The notes beneath the pieces are model-generated. The model made no database searches. It had not been told where the DNA came from and saw nothing but the letters and a program-made list of their open reading frames with translations. 64,000 bases of DNA from Reichenbachiella versicolor (GTDB lineage: Bacteria > Bacteroidota > Bacteroidia > Cytophagales > Cyclobacteriaceae): assembly GCF_003171675.1 (NCBI RefSeq), contig NZ_QFZQ01000002.1, positions 372,001-436,000 of the forward strand. The letters are read 5' to 3'. A program made the position numbers and the translations under genes. Within the stretch, counting starts at the first letter, position 1. Every line of letters begins with the position of its first letter. Positions 39,403 to 48,516 of this stretch are shown here, piece by piece.

Positions 39403-40785
39403 TTATTTAATCACAATAGCACCAAAGGTTTTTGCTGGCAACTTCACTTTTACATCCTTGTCGGCCATGACAAACTGAAAAGTCTGTTCCTTCTCATCAT
39501 GATTGTGTACTAATATCTTAACCTCTCCATTTGGTGATTTCACAGTAATGATTGGATATAGATTTCCTCTGTTCACAGAAGCTACTCTTACGTCTCCCGG
39601 TTTAATGAACCTACTGATGATATACATCGCATTGTAATCGGGATTGTACGTGACAGTACCGTTTGATCGATCGATATTGATAAGAGAGTTTTGTGTCCAA
39701 TCCCAACCGCTCTTGGTTGTTTCATTGAGAATCATATTCCAATATGTAAAAGTCGTACTTCCACTATTAATATAGCCTGCAACCTCCTCAAGTCTATGCT
39801 CTGCTTGCTCTACGCTATTCTTTCCGTTATAGCAATGTCCTTCTGTGTGAAACAACTTTAAACCTGGGATGGCTGATCTCGCATCGTTGATAATCTTTGG
39901 CTCGGTATATTGCAACCCTACTCCATCTACTCCACTGAAATCCTTGCATTGTATATAATCCATCAAGTCCATCTGATTGGCAGCACGGAATGTACCTGCG
40001 TAAATTCCCGTTTTTAGATTATTGGCTTTGAATGCTGGTGCCAAGTATTCATTAGCGAATGCTACCATTTCTTTTGCAGGAAACTGACAGCTTGGATATT
40101 TAGTATCGGCATCGTTTTCGTTTTGGATGCAAATTCTATCTACACGAACGCCTTCTTTAGCATAAGCCTGTACATATTTCACAAAGTACTTAGCATAGGC
40201 TTTATAAATTTCAGGCGTAGTTCTCAATCGGTTACCTTCAGGCTGAAGGCCTTCCATCTTGCCACTTACTTTCATCCATCCTGGAGGGCTCCAAGGAGAT
40301 CCAAATAAAGTCAAATCAGGATTTACTTTAAAAGCAGCTTGTAAATAAGGCAAAACATACTTTTTGTCTCTATCAATTGAAAAATGCTTCATTTTGTAGT
40401 CTTCCGCTTTTTCAGAGTAACTATAGGCATCTATTCCAAAATCACTCGCTCCTATAGCGGTTCTACAAAAAGTAAATCCAGCTTCATCACTAGCAAACAG
40501 ATTCGTCATCAGTTCATCCTTCTTCTCAGGACTCAAAGCCGCAAGTGCTTCCCCTCCTATCTCATTAAATGCTCCTCCGATACCCTCCATCGTCTGAAAC
40601 TCTACTTCAGGATTGATATAAACTCTATTTCTCCAACCCACTTTACCTGGAGTACTTTGTTTGACCTCAAAAAGTGGATTTGCCTTACCTTCATTAAGCT
40701 TGACAGCATATACGCCTACTTTTTGGGCTTGAACCGTGGCTACGACTCCTAGCCAGATTAAGCATGTAATTAGTATTCTCATCAT
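39403..40785 (-). CDS. GH30 glycosidase, secreted
   Basis: A 460-residue enzyme with a signal peptide (ending TVQAQ), a TIM barrel and a side beta-domain. Acid/base E223 lies in CIQNENDAD and nucleophile E315 in LFHTEGHCYNG. TMEGIGGAFNEIGGEAL and FGSPWSPPGWMK are GH30 hallmarks. GH30 members act on beta-1,6-glucans, glucosylceramides, xylans or fucosides; the subfamily is not certain by eye. It lies between a GH2 gene and a GH3 gene on the same strand, consistent with joint breakdown of a beta-linked glycan. Confidence 0.92.
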   Translation of the reverse strand: MMRILITCLIWLGVVATVQAQKVGVYAVKLNEGKANPLFEVKQSTPGKVGWRNRVYINPEVEFQTMEGIGGAFNEIGGEALAALSPEKKDELMTNLFASDEAGFTFCRTAIGASDFGIDAYSYSEKAEDYKMKHFSIDRDKKYVLPYLQAAFKVNPDLTLFGSPWSPPGWMKVSGKMEGLQPEGNRLRTTPEIYKAYAKYFVKYVQAYAKEGVRVDRICIQNENDADTKYPSCQFPAKEMVAFANEYLAPAFKANNLKTGIYAGTFRAANQMDLMDYIQCKDFSGVDGVGLQYTEPKIINDARSAIPGLKLFHTEGHCYNGKNSVEQAEHRLEEVAGYINSGSTTFTYWNMILNETTKSGWDWTQNSLINIDRSNGTVTYNPDYNAMYIISRFIKPGDVRVASVNRGNLYPIITVKSPNGEVKILVHNHDEKEQTFQFVMADKDVKVKLPAKTFGAIVIK

Positions 40786-40886
40786 TTTATTTCTTTTACT
40801 ATCTAGTTTCTTTTATCTTAAATGGATCTGAGCGTTTATCAATTCCAATTACCTTATTCTCTCTAAGGAGAGTTAGTTTTTCTCTG

Positions 40887-43769
40887 TTACTTTAATTTCC
40901 TAAATTCTAATCCATTTAACCAAGTCTCAGCATTGTCTTTGTCTGTCTGAAAAGTCAATTCTACTGGACTGTTCCCATCACTCTCAATAAAATTGGTGAC
41001 AGAAACTGGCTTACGTTCTCCTATGTCACTGGAACTCTGGATACCTACTGGTTCTTCGTCTGAAACATATTCAAAGTCTCCTTTGGCATCATCAAGTGTC
41101 ACTCTCATATTGTATGGATATAGTTTTCCTTTTCTCTTTTCGAAAGAATGGTGATAGGTTTTGAGTTTATATCTTCCTTTGGGCAAATCCTTGATTGTTA
41201 GCTTTAGAATCCCTCCTTTGACGAATATTCCATCACTAGCAACATATCCCAAGTCCCCTACCATAGTCCATGTCCCTGGACGCCAATTGAGAGCCGAGTC
41301 TCCTGATACAGTAAAAGTGCTTTTGTCTAAGTCAAAGCTGAATGATTCTTCATCTCCACCACCTATACATGTCCAGCCAAACTGTAACAATTGACCTTTG
41401 TTTTGCAAATCGATCTTATGAAATGTATAATCATATATAGGTACTCCATTTGCAACGGTCATATCCGATTCAAACGGTATACTGTTAAGTAACAAAGCTC
41501 TACTCTTAAGTTTGCCTGCTGAAGCTTTAATTTTAATCTCACCAGCTTCTGAGGCTCCTTTGAGGTAGACAGTTGCAACTCCATGATATGTCTGCATCTT
41601 TTGGATATATGATTTGTCAGAATATAGAATCTCTCCAGCACCTTGCACTGAGAAACTCACTCTCTCATCTGCATCAGTGACAACTTCACCATTTCGATCT
41701 ACTACATAGGCTCTCAACATCTTAAGATCAGAACCTCCAGCTACTAATGGTAAATCTGAATTGTCAATAGCTAATTTCAGTGCATACGGAGCCCCTACTT
41801 TTATACGAGAATGTTCTGCTCTTACCTTTCCATTGTACAGGGCTTTAGCAGTAAGCTTTTCTTCTTTCCAGTCAAAATTGAAGGTAAATGAAGGATGTTC
41901 ATTCTGGTTTCTCAAATTGTCATTATCTGGGTTTTGAGTGGTAACTAACTTACCGTCGGCATAAAGAGCTACTTCATTGGCATTGCTATAGACATGAATT
42001 TTTCTATTCTTATAAACAGACTCATCCGCTATATGTACAAATGGCTCATCTGCAAACTCTGACTTGTACCAATAATAGGAAGGTCGGGGAATTCTGTAAG
42101 CAGTTTGCAGACCGTACTCTGTAAACATATCATGCTTGTTTTCATTTTCTCGAAGACGGTTGTAATCAGCTCCTACCCATAGCAATGCACCTATGTTATT
42201 GTTTCTTTTTTTGTATCTAGAGATATGAAATTGCATTCCTAATCCATTGTTGGAATAACCATGCTCCATCACCAAACAAAAATCACTTTCAGGCCATTGT
42301 GTCCTTCTGTAATCCATTGTGGCATAGATGTCAGTTACTCCAGCATTTTGAGTACCACACCATGGGCTAGAAGCACTAGCTGTCAGTCTATATGGATCTT
42401 CCTCTTTGGCTGCATTATTGAGTTGGGGTACTGGGCCTCGGTGGTTTATTCCTGCACCCCATATTACAATTGATGGGTGGTTTCTGTGATTGCGAATCAT
42501 TACTCTAGCAGACTGCTCTAGTTTATTCATCCATTCACCTTGTTCCCATAGAACCCACGTAGATGGTTCTTCATATAGTAATATTCCAAGCTCATCACAT
42601 GCTTCTATGAAGGAATTGTCCTGAGGATAATGAGATAGTCTGACGGCATTCATTCCTGCTTTTTTGTATCGAAGTGCCGCTTCGTAGTGCATAGAATTTG
42701 GAACTGCATCTCCTATGTGTGGATAGTTTTGGTGACGATTAACCCCAACCATAAAAAATGGTTCTCCATTTAGCATAAAGCCTTTGCCGTCTACTAGAGC
42801 AATCGACCTAAAGCCAAATTTATTTTCAATAAAATCTACAGGCTCATTATCTAGATAAATGACTGATACTGCTCTGTATAAATATGGTGAATCAGGTGAC
42901 CAAAGTCTATAGTTATCCTCTATCTCAGTAGTCTGTCTAAAGCTATGACTTTGACCTTTCGGGATTTCGATACTTGACTTCATTTTCTGAAGTACATATC
43001 CATCAGCATCTACTATCATAGTTTCTATTCTACATTCAGCAGCTTCATCATACTCATTGACTACGGTAGTTTTTACAGATACCGTTCCGTTGTTTTTCTT
43101 GACCGTAGGAGTAGTAATATGGACACCTGCATCCATGCTCTCCCAGTTAAAATTGACATGGAGTTTATTGGTCTTTACTAAGTAAACATCTCGATAGATT
43201 CCTCCCCATCTTACATAATCAGATTGATGAGGGTCGGGTGCGATAGTCGGATCAAAACTGTGGTCAGCTAAAACGACAATTACATTTTTCTTACCTGACT
43301 CGACAAAATCTGTAATATCAAAGTGATGAGGTATATAGCCATTCACTGCATATCGCCCTACATGTTGGCCATTGACCCATAGTTCAGTAGCACTGTGAAC
43401 TCCTTCAAATTCTAAAAATGCTTTCTCATTAGACTCTAGCTCGATAATCATTTCTTTTCGATACCAACTCTTGTCACGAATGAAATCCTTTTGAGACCAG
43501 TGGTTAGTAGCACTGTCGAGCCATATCGATACAGGGTCAGGATTATGAGGTAAGCTCACTTCCTGCCAACCGCTATCATCAAAGTTGACAGCTGTAGGTT
43601 GTCCTTCATTGTCTTTAGCAAATTTCCAATTGAGGTTTATATTCTCTTTTACTCGATTAGTTCGGGGGTAACCTGTAAGAGAAGATGCCCTTGCAAACGG
43701 GCTTAAGGCGCATGTAATCAATACTATTACAAGCAATAAACTCTTGCGATAAATCATTGTCTTATCCAT
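40887..43769 (-). CDS. GH2-family protein lacking the usual acid/base glutamate
   Basis: A 960-residue secreted GH2 protein: signal peptide, sugar-binding domain (LNWKFAKDNEG, ELWVNGQHVGRY), Ig-like domain, TIM barrel, further Ig-like domains and a C-terminal beta-sandwich ending WLNGLEFRKLK. The nucleophile position is kept (E502 in LVMEHGYSNNG). The acid/base site that normally reads Gly-Asn-Glu is GINHRG here, placing Asn442 at the Glu position. The enzyme may use another acid, act on an acidic or activated substrate, or have changed function. It is first in the GH2-GH30-GH3 minus-strand unit. Confidence 0.88.
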   Translation of the reverse strand: MDKTMIYRKSLLLVIVLITCALSPFARASSLTGYPRTNRVKENINLNWKFAKDNEGQPTAVNFDDSGWQEVSLPHNPDPVSIWLDSATNHWSQKDFIRDKSWYRKEMIIELESNEKAFLEFEGVHSATELWVNGQHVGRYAVNGYIPHHFDITDFVESGKKNVIVVLADHSFDPTIAPDPHQSDYVRWGGIYRDVYLVKTNKLHVNFNWESMDAGVHITTPTVKKNNGTVSVKTTVVNEYDEAAECRIETMIVDADGYVLQKMKSSIEIPKGQSHSFRQTTEIEDNYRLWSPDSPYLYRAVSVIYLDNEPVDFIENKFGFRSIALVDGKGFMLNGEPFFMVGVNRHQNYPHIGDAVPNSMHYEAALRYKKAGMNAVRLSHYPQDNSFIEACDELGILLYEEPSTWVLWEQGEWMNKLEQSARVMIRNHRNHPSIVIWGAGINHRGPVPQLNNAAKEEDPYRLTASASSPWCGTQNAGVTDIYATMDYRRTQWPESDFCLVMEHGYSNNGLGMQFHISRYKKRNNNIGALLWVGADYNRLRENENKHDMFTEYGLQTAYRIPRPSYYWYKSEFADEPFVHIADESVYKNRKIHVYSNANEVALYADGKLVTTQNPDNDNLRNQNEHPSFTFNFDWKEEKLTAKALYNGKVRAEHSRIKVGAPYALKLAIDNSDLPLVAGGSDLKMLRAYVVDRNGEVVTDADERVSFSVQGAGEILYSDKSYIQKMQTYHGVATVYLKGASEAGEIKIKASAGKLKSRALLLNSIPFESDMTVANGVPIYDYTFHKIDLQNKGQLLQFGWTCIGGGDEESFSFDLDKSTFTVSGDSALNWRPGTWTMVGDLGYVASDGIFVKGGILKLTIKDLPKGRYKLKTYHHSFEKRKGKLYPYNMRVTLDDAKGDFEYVSDEEPVGIQSSSDIGERKPVSVTNFIESDGNSPVELTFQTDKDNAETWLNGLEFRKLK

Positions 43770-43830
43770 TCATTTGATCTATCTCAAATATAATCACCTA
43801 GCTTAACGCCTTTGCTATTCAATAGCTGCA

Positions 43831-43874
43831 TAACCGTCGTGATACCGTAGCTGACACGGTGACTTTAACGGTTA
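43831..43874 (-). promoter_or_regulatory. Nested inverted repeats upstream of the GH2-GH30-GH3 unit
   Basis: TAACCGT (43831-43837) pairs with ACGGTTA (43868-43874), and inside them ACCGT pairs with ACGGT. The whole lies about 60-105 bases before the GH2 start, in the 369-bp gap shared with the divergent winged-helix regulator gene. It is a plausible operator. A second small repeat, CCTAA-TTAGG then a T-rich stretch (44014-44040), precedes the regulator gene. Confidence 0.45.
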
Positions 43875-44138
43875 ATATTTTTAGCTAAAAGTGGTCTATT
43901 TATCAATAAAGCAGCTTTTCTAATCAAAATTCTTATACTTACCAGATAGCTTGTAACTAAGCCACGAATGATTTAATTGACTCCTATTTTATCACCTATA
44001 TGAAGCTCCTCGACCTAACCTTAGATTAGGGGTTTTATTTCTACTCAATCCAAGGATCAAGGAATTAAATCCAAAGGGTAATCACCTTGCGATTAAATAC
44101 TCTTGTTTCATGTCAATTAGGAAATATATCTTTGAACT

Positions 44139-45302
44139 ATGAGAAGAGAGTTTCAAAAATCAGAAATTGAAGAAACGCTAGACAAGGTCTGCAATGACAA
44201 CTTGTTTACTAACTCCTCTACTCTTCAAAAACTGCTAAGGTATTTAGTCGAAAAAAAACTCCTGAACGAAGACCTTAAAGAACTCACTATCGGTCTAGAC
44301 CTTTTTGATTCCAACTACAGTGTTGACAAACACGACGGTATTGTCAGGACTTATATTTATAAGCTTCGCCAAAAGTTGGTAAAATACTACGCTCAACCAG
44401 AAGTAAATGACCCTATAATTTTTGAAATCAAAAAAGGTCAGTACAATCTATCCTTCCAGTCTCCAAACGAACTGATAAAGAGTGAATCAGATAAGAGTAT
44501 TAAAATACCGTTACAAAAATTGTGGATAGGCCTAGGCATTGCATTGATAATCGGTACTGTTATTCTAGCTAAGTTCAACCTTGAGCCAGAGACCTATTTA
44601 TGGAAACCTTTTTTATCTCCTGATGCTTCAAACCTAGTTGTTATATCCGATCAATATGTAGTATCAGAGACCAATCAATATGATGAAGAACACGCCGTTC
44701 TATATCCTGAAATCAACAATGATGACCAATTTCTTAAATATCAAAACGAAAACCCTGAGCGAAAACTTCGCCGAACGGACTATTCGGTAATGTCCAAAAT
44801 GGCACCATTTTCTATCAAGTCGATTACTGAATGGCTAATACCAAATGGCGGTAGTTTTGATATGAAACTGGAAAGTCAATTAGTATTTGACGACATCAGA
44901 AAACATAACATCGTATTCGTCGGTCAGTTCAAAACAATGAATTTATCGAAAGCTATATTCCTTAAGGACAGTAAAGTTTTCTCTACTTATATAGATGGCT
45001 TCAAATACTCTATTGGAGACGAAACCAAGGTTTATAATACTAAGCATGGAACTCAAAGAGTAGAATATGCCATGGTTTCATACACATCAATAAGCCCAAA
45101 CAACAAAGTGTTCTACTTTGTATCAAATAATGATATAGGCGTAATGGCTACAGTTCGCAACTTTACGAGTCCTGATTGGCTAAAGGACTTTGCATCTAAA
45201 ATCCCGCAAGAGGCTAAACATTTCAATGCACTATTTCAAGTAAGCGGAATACAACGAACAGATATGAGTTGTGAACTGGTAGAACTAGAAGTAATAGAAT
45301 AG
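44139..45302 (+). CDS. Winged-helix-like N-domain membrane regulator
   Basis: A 387-residue protein. Residues 1-90 (LLRYLVEKKLLNEDLKELTI, then LFDSNYSVDKHDGIVRTYIY and KLRQKLVKYY) match the DNA-binding-like N-terminal domain often found in front of sensory domains in Acidobacteria and Bacteroidota proteins. One membrane helix follows (LWIGLGIALIIGTVILAKF, about 129-147). The C-terminal 230 residues, probably periplasmic, have no domain I recognise. It is likely a CadC-like one-component regulator. It is divergent from the GH2-GH30-GH3 unit and ends 4 bases from the convergent TPR-HTH gene, so it is the best candidate regulator of that unit. Confidence 0.7.
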   Translation: MRREFQKSEIEETLDKVCNDNLFTNSSTLQKLLRYLVEKKLLNEDLKELTIGLDLFDSNYSVDKHDGIVRTYIYKLRQKLVKYYAQPEVNDPIIFEIKKGQYNLSFQSPNELIKSESDKSIKIPLQKLWIGLGIALIIGTVILAKFNLEPETYLWKPFLSPDASNLVVISDQYVVSETNQYDEEHAVLYPEINNDDQFLKYQNENPERKLRRTDYSVMSKMAPFSIKSITEWLIPNGGSFDMKLESQLVFDDIRKHNIVFVGQFKTMNLSKAIFLKDSKVFSTYIDGFKYSIGDETKVYNTKHGTQRVEYAMVSYTSISPNNKVFYFVSNNDIGVMATVRNFTSPDWLKDFASKIPQEAKHFNALFQVSGIQRTDMSCELVELEVIE

Positions 45303-45306
45303 CTAT

Positions 45307-46881
45307 TTAGATACTTGCAATGAAGGTTTCAAGATTATCTTCACGATTGAGATCCAATTTCTTTCGCAGTCGATGGCGTGCGATATGAATGCTCCCCACC
45401 GAAATATTGAGTAAATGAGCCATTTCTTTACTAGAAAATTTAAGCTTCACTAGTGCACAATGCTTTAATTCTGTGGGAGTAAGATTAGGATATGACTCTA
45501 ATAATTTTTTGTAAAAGCCAGTATGCACTTGGGTAAATCTAGCATTGAACTCTTCCCAAAAGTCACTTTTTTGAGTTGATTGATCTATTGTGCGCTGTTT
45601 CTCTTTACTATCAGGGACATTATCTTTTATGTAACTCACCAGTTCACTAATCTTCGTCTCTTTTTCGATGAGTTGAAGCGCGAAAGAAGTCAGTTCTTTA
45701 TTCTTGACTTCATTAATGGCCTCTAGTTTTTCTCGCTCCGCCTCAGCCATTTGCTTATTATGAGCTTTTTCAACTCTATGCTTTTTGATTTGGCTTCGTC
45801 CTTTTACGAATAATACGATCACTACCATGAACAAAAACACTAGGGCAAAACTCAATTGAAGGTTAAAATACTCTTGTTGATTTTGAGCTATTTCGATCTC
45901 TCGTTCTTTTAACTCTGCTTCTTGTTCTTTGACTTTATCTTGGTACTTGTTTTTCATGTCAAATAGACTCTGCGCATGATCTGTTTTGACATTAAATAAT
46001 CTATCCCCTATCTCTTTACTTTTAAGCAGATAATCATAGGCTTTACCTCCATTGCCCAACTCATAGAACAAAGCAGCTAACTTTCTATACAGATCATACT
46101 CATAATCCGTATGTGTTTTATACATTCTGATGATTTCTAAAGCATTTTCATAGGCTTTGATCGCTTCTTGCTTCTGTCCCTGTTCCCTTTTAAGATCGCC
46201 CCAGTAGGTGTCAACTACCACTAGATAAGTGACTCTTGATTTTTCAAAATGCCTTTTTGCCTGAGACAACAGCTTTTCTGCTAGATCATATTGTTGTCTT
46301 TTGATAGCTATCAGGCCACGTCTAGCCTTTACGAAATAGTTAGTTTTTTGCTTAAGCAATTCACAAGAGTCTAAATAGGTAGATGCCATATCTAGATCTC
46401 CAATATCTATATATCTGGCGGCGATGGCGTGATACGCTGAAGAGACATTGTGTTTAGATTTTTTAGCTAATGCCAGTACCTTGAAGTAATGAGTAAAAGA
46501 ATCTTCCGTTCGGTCAAAATAGCTATTGAGCAAGCCTAATTCACGATGAACTTGTCTACTTAATTGATCATCCCGAAACCTATCAGCTAACAACTGAGCA
46601 TTCCATAGATTCTCGAAAGAATCATAATAGTTGCCATCATTCTTCTCAATATCCGCTACCTGAAGTAAGCTTTTTAATATTCCGGCAGTATCAGCTTGGG
46701 TTTCAAAATAGGCAAGCGCGAGTCCAGTCCAGTAAACAGCAGAATCATACTTACCTTCTAGCTGTCTGCCTTTTATTAAATACTGGTCTCCGAGTACAGA
46801 ATCTTTGGCCTGTGCTTTATAGCCACAGAAAAATAGCGTTAAAACCAAGACGCATTGAATAGTCTTATAGCATCGGTTCAT
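45307..46881 (-). CDS. TPR-transmembrane-HTH regulator 2
   Basis: A 524-residue paralogue of the protein at 26440-27981 with the same layout. It has a signal peptide (CVLVLTLFFCGYKAQA), TPR repeats to about residue 300, a membrane helix (LQLSFALVFLFMVVIVLFV, about 340-358), a coiled coil and a C-terminal LuxR/GerE-type HTH in LTPTELKHCALVKLKFSSKE and RHRLRKKLDLNRED. It probably senses a periplasmic signal and binds DNA directly. It is divergent from family member C, with three GTTAAGT-type boxes in the intergenic region. That suggests control of C and possibly of itself. Confidence 0.86.
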   Translation of the reverse strand: MNRCYKTIQCVLVLTLFFCGYKAQAKDSVLGDQYLIKGRQLEGKYDSAVYWTGLALAYFETQADTAGILKSLLQVADIEKNDGNYYDSFENLWNAQLLADRFRDDQLSRQVHRELGLLNSYFDRTEDSFTHYFKVLALAKKSKHNVSSAYHAIAARYIDIGDLDMASTYLDSCELLKQKTNYFVKARRGLIAIKRQQYDLAEKLLSQAKRHFEKSRVTYLVVVDTYWGDLKREQGQKQEAIKAYENALEIIRMYKTHTDYEYDLYRKLAALFYELGNGGKAYDYLLKSKEIGDRLFNVKTDHAQSLFDMKNKYQDKVKEQEAELKEREIEIAQNQQEYFNLQLSFALVFLFMVVIVLFVKGRSQIKKHRVEKAHNKQMAEAEREKLEAINEVKNKELTSFALQLIEKETKISELVSYIKDNVPDSKEKQRTIDQSTQKSDFWEEFNARFTQVHTGFYKKLLESYPNLTPTELKHCALVKLKFSSKEMAHLLNISVGSIHIARHRLRKKLDLNREDNLETFIASI

Positions 46882-47011
46882 ACTCTTGCTTTAGTCTTCT
46901 CATTTCATATCCTCTTCATATCGGCAGAGGATATTGTTAAGTGATAAATTAAGTAAAAGTTCTATTTAACAACGATCGAATAAACATTCAATCTAATATC
47001 CCCCCTCTATT

Positions 47012-47059
47012 GTTAAGTTATTGTAATACATCAACGGTATGCTGATAAGTATTTGAAAG
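47012..47059 (+). promoter_or_regulatory. Paired GTTAAGT-type boxes upstream of family member C
   Basis: GTTAAGTTATTGTAA begins at 47012 and GATAAGTATTTGAAAG at 47044, 32 bp apart as before members A and B. A further GTTAAGT lies at 46936, nearer the divergent regulator gene. A C6 tract directly precedes box 1, as also seen before the GH16 gene. Confidence 0.65.
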
Positions 47060-47127
47060 GAGATTTTGAGTCAATACTTTCCGTCTTGGAAATAACTTTG
47101 TTTTCGAGAAAAATTTTATACAAATAC

Positions 47128-48507
47128 ATGAATAAAGAACAAATGAAGCTAGGGATAAATTGTCTTTTACTAATCGTAGTAGCTTTAATACCTGACTTAG
47201 CCTCAGCTCAAGGCTGGGGCTATTCTAACAATAGAATAGCTATCAGTGCTGATGGCAATAATCAACCTGATCATATGCACCGTTGGTCAAAGGCCGATCC
47301 TGACGACTGGGGAGGTACTCCAGTAGCACTTGCCATGATCGCTAAGCTGCAAGCTCAGGACAAACTTGTTCACTTTTCATACAACAACTTCATTGATGCT
47401 CCGGCTCACACTTCAGCTACCAACCATATGAAAATAGGTGTCGATGGAGCGATTGAAAGATGGAATTTCGACAAGAATATATTCTTTGATGTTCCAGAGG
47501 ATAATGAAGCAGCTATTAATGATTTAGTGGAGGAAATAGAAAAGTCAACAGCTACTGACCCTCTATACTTTATACATATGGGACCAGCCGAGTTTCTGTA
47601 TAGAGCGGTGAAACAAGTGATCGAGGATAATAAAAGTGAAACCTTGTCTCATATTTATATTATTTCTCACAGCGGCTACAATGAAAAGCACCTAAGAAGA
47701 GGCGACCCTAAATTTGATAAAAAGCCTGTATCAGCTAGCGATAAACATCACACCATTGCAGAAACTATGGAGCTAAGCGGGCATAGACTTAATTACAGGA
47801 AGATCATTGATCAAAATGCTCATTGGGATCCAAACAAACTATTTGGATCAGACGATGACTTTACAGTCTGGTACTGGATGAGGGATCACAAAGACCCTAA
47901 CATCAAATGGCTATATGATAGAATGCTTGTCAATGAAAAAGGAAAAGCTGACTGCTCTGATGCTGGTATGGTTTACTATCTATTGACTGGTGATGATAAT
48001 GGTAGTCCTTCTAAGCTGGAAAAGTTCTTTGGTGAAGGCATACCAACTAATAATCTCACTGGTTCTGTTGAAAGCCAAACATTAAATGCCTTGAGAGATT
48101 TTAACATCCCGAGTATAGATGGTTTTGTACCTGCCTATAAAGATAAAGGTAGAAGAGCGCTAGCGGTCAATGCAGGCATGTACAAAGAGAAGTTTGCCGC
48201 TGCTACGGCTATTTTTGATGGCAATAGTGGCTTATATAATGTGACAATCACTACAGTAAAAGAAACTGATGGGGAATCGACTTACAGGCTTAGAGTATCT
48301 GGGGAGCTAGTAGGTAAATTCCAAAATCCAGAGACTACTCAGGACATGTCAACACATACCTACACGTTTCAAAACATTGCTCTGAATAAGGATGATGTCA
48401 TACAGGTCGAGTTCAACTCTACATCCAATGGCAAAATACCTGAAGGGAATGCTTTTGCATTTGCAAGAGGTAGATGGAGACAGCTAGAAATAGTAAAAAC
48501 TAACTGA
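47128..48507 (+). CDS. Secreted family member C: nucleoside-hydrolase-like domain with a short C-terminal module
   Basis: A 459-residue exported protein, the shortest of the three paralogues. The ATG at 47128 gives a good signal peptide (ending DLASAQ); an in-frame TTG at 47053 lies across the regulatory boxes and is rejected. The shared domain covers about 28-300: NRIAISADGNNQPD, DPDDWGGTPVALAMIAK, LYFIHMGPAEFLYRAV, HSGYNEKHLRRGDPKFD, SDAGMVYYLLTGDDNGSP. It is closer to B than to A. The last ~150 residues form a beta-rich module (VSGELVGKFQNPETTQDMST, FAFARGRWRQLEIVK) not found in A or B. There is no T9SS tail, so it should stay in the periplasm or be released differently. Confidence 0.78.
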   Translation: MNKEQMKLGINCLLLIVVALIPDLASAQGWGYSNNRIAISADGNNQPDHMHRWSKADPDDWGGTPVALAMIAKLQAQDKLVHFSYNNFIDAPAHTSATNHMKIGVDGAIERWNFDKNIFFDVPEDNEAAINDLVEEIEKSTATDPLYFIHMGPAEFLYRAVKQVIEDNKSETLSHIYIISHSGYNEKHLRRGDPKFDKKPVSASDKHHTIAETMELSGHRLNYRKIIDQNAHWDPNKLFGSDDDFTVWYWMRDHKDPNIKWLYDRMLVNEKGKADCSDAGMVYYLLTGDDNGSPSKLEKFFGEGIPTNNLTGSVESQTLNALRDFNIPSIDGFVPAYKDKGRRALAVNAGMYKEKFAAATAIFDGNSGLYNVTITTVKETDGESTYRLRVSGELVGKFQNPETTQDMSTHTYTFQNIALNKDDVIQVEFNSTSNGKIPEGNAFAFARGRWRQLEIVKTN

Positions 48508-48516
48508 TAGTGGCTT

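Noticed and set aside
47053-47127. N-terminal extension of family member C from a TTG
   Set aside because: It would start within the conserved box 2 and place 25 polar residues before a good signal peptide; ATG at 47128 is better.
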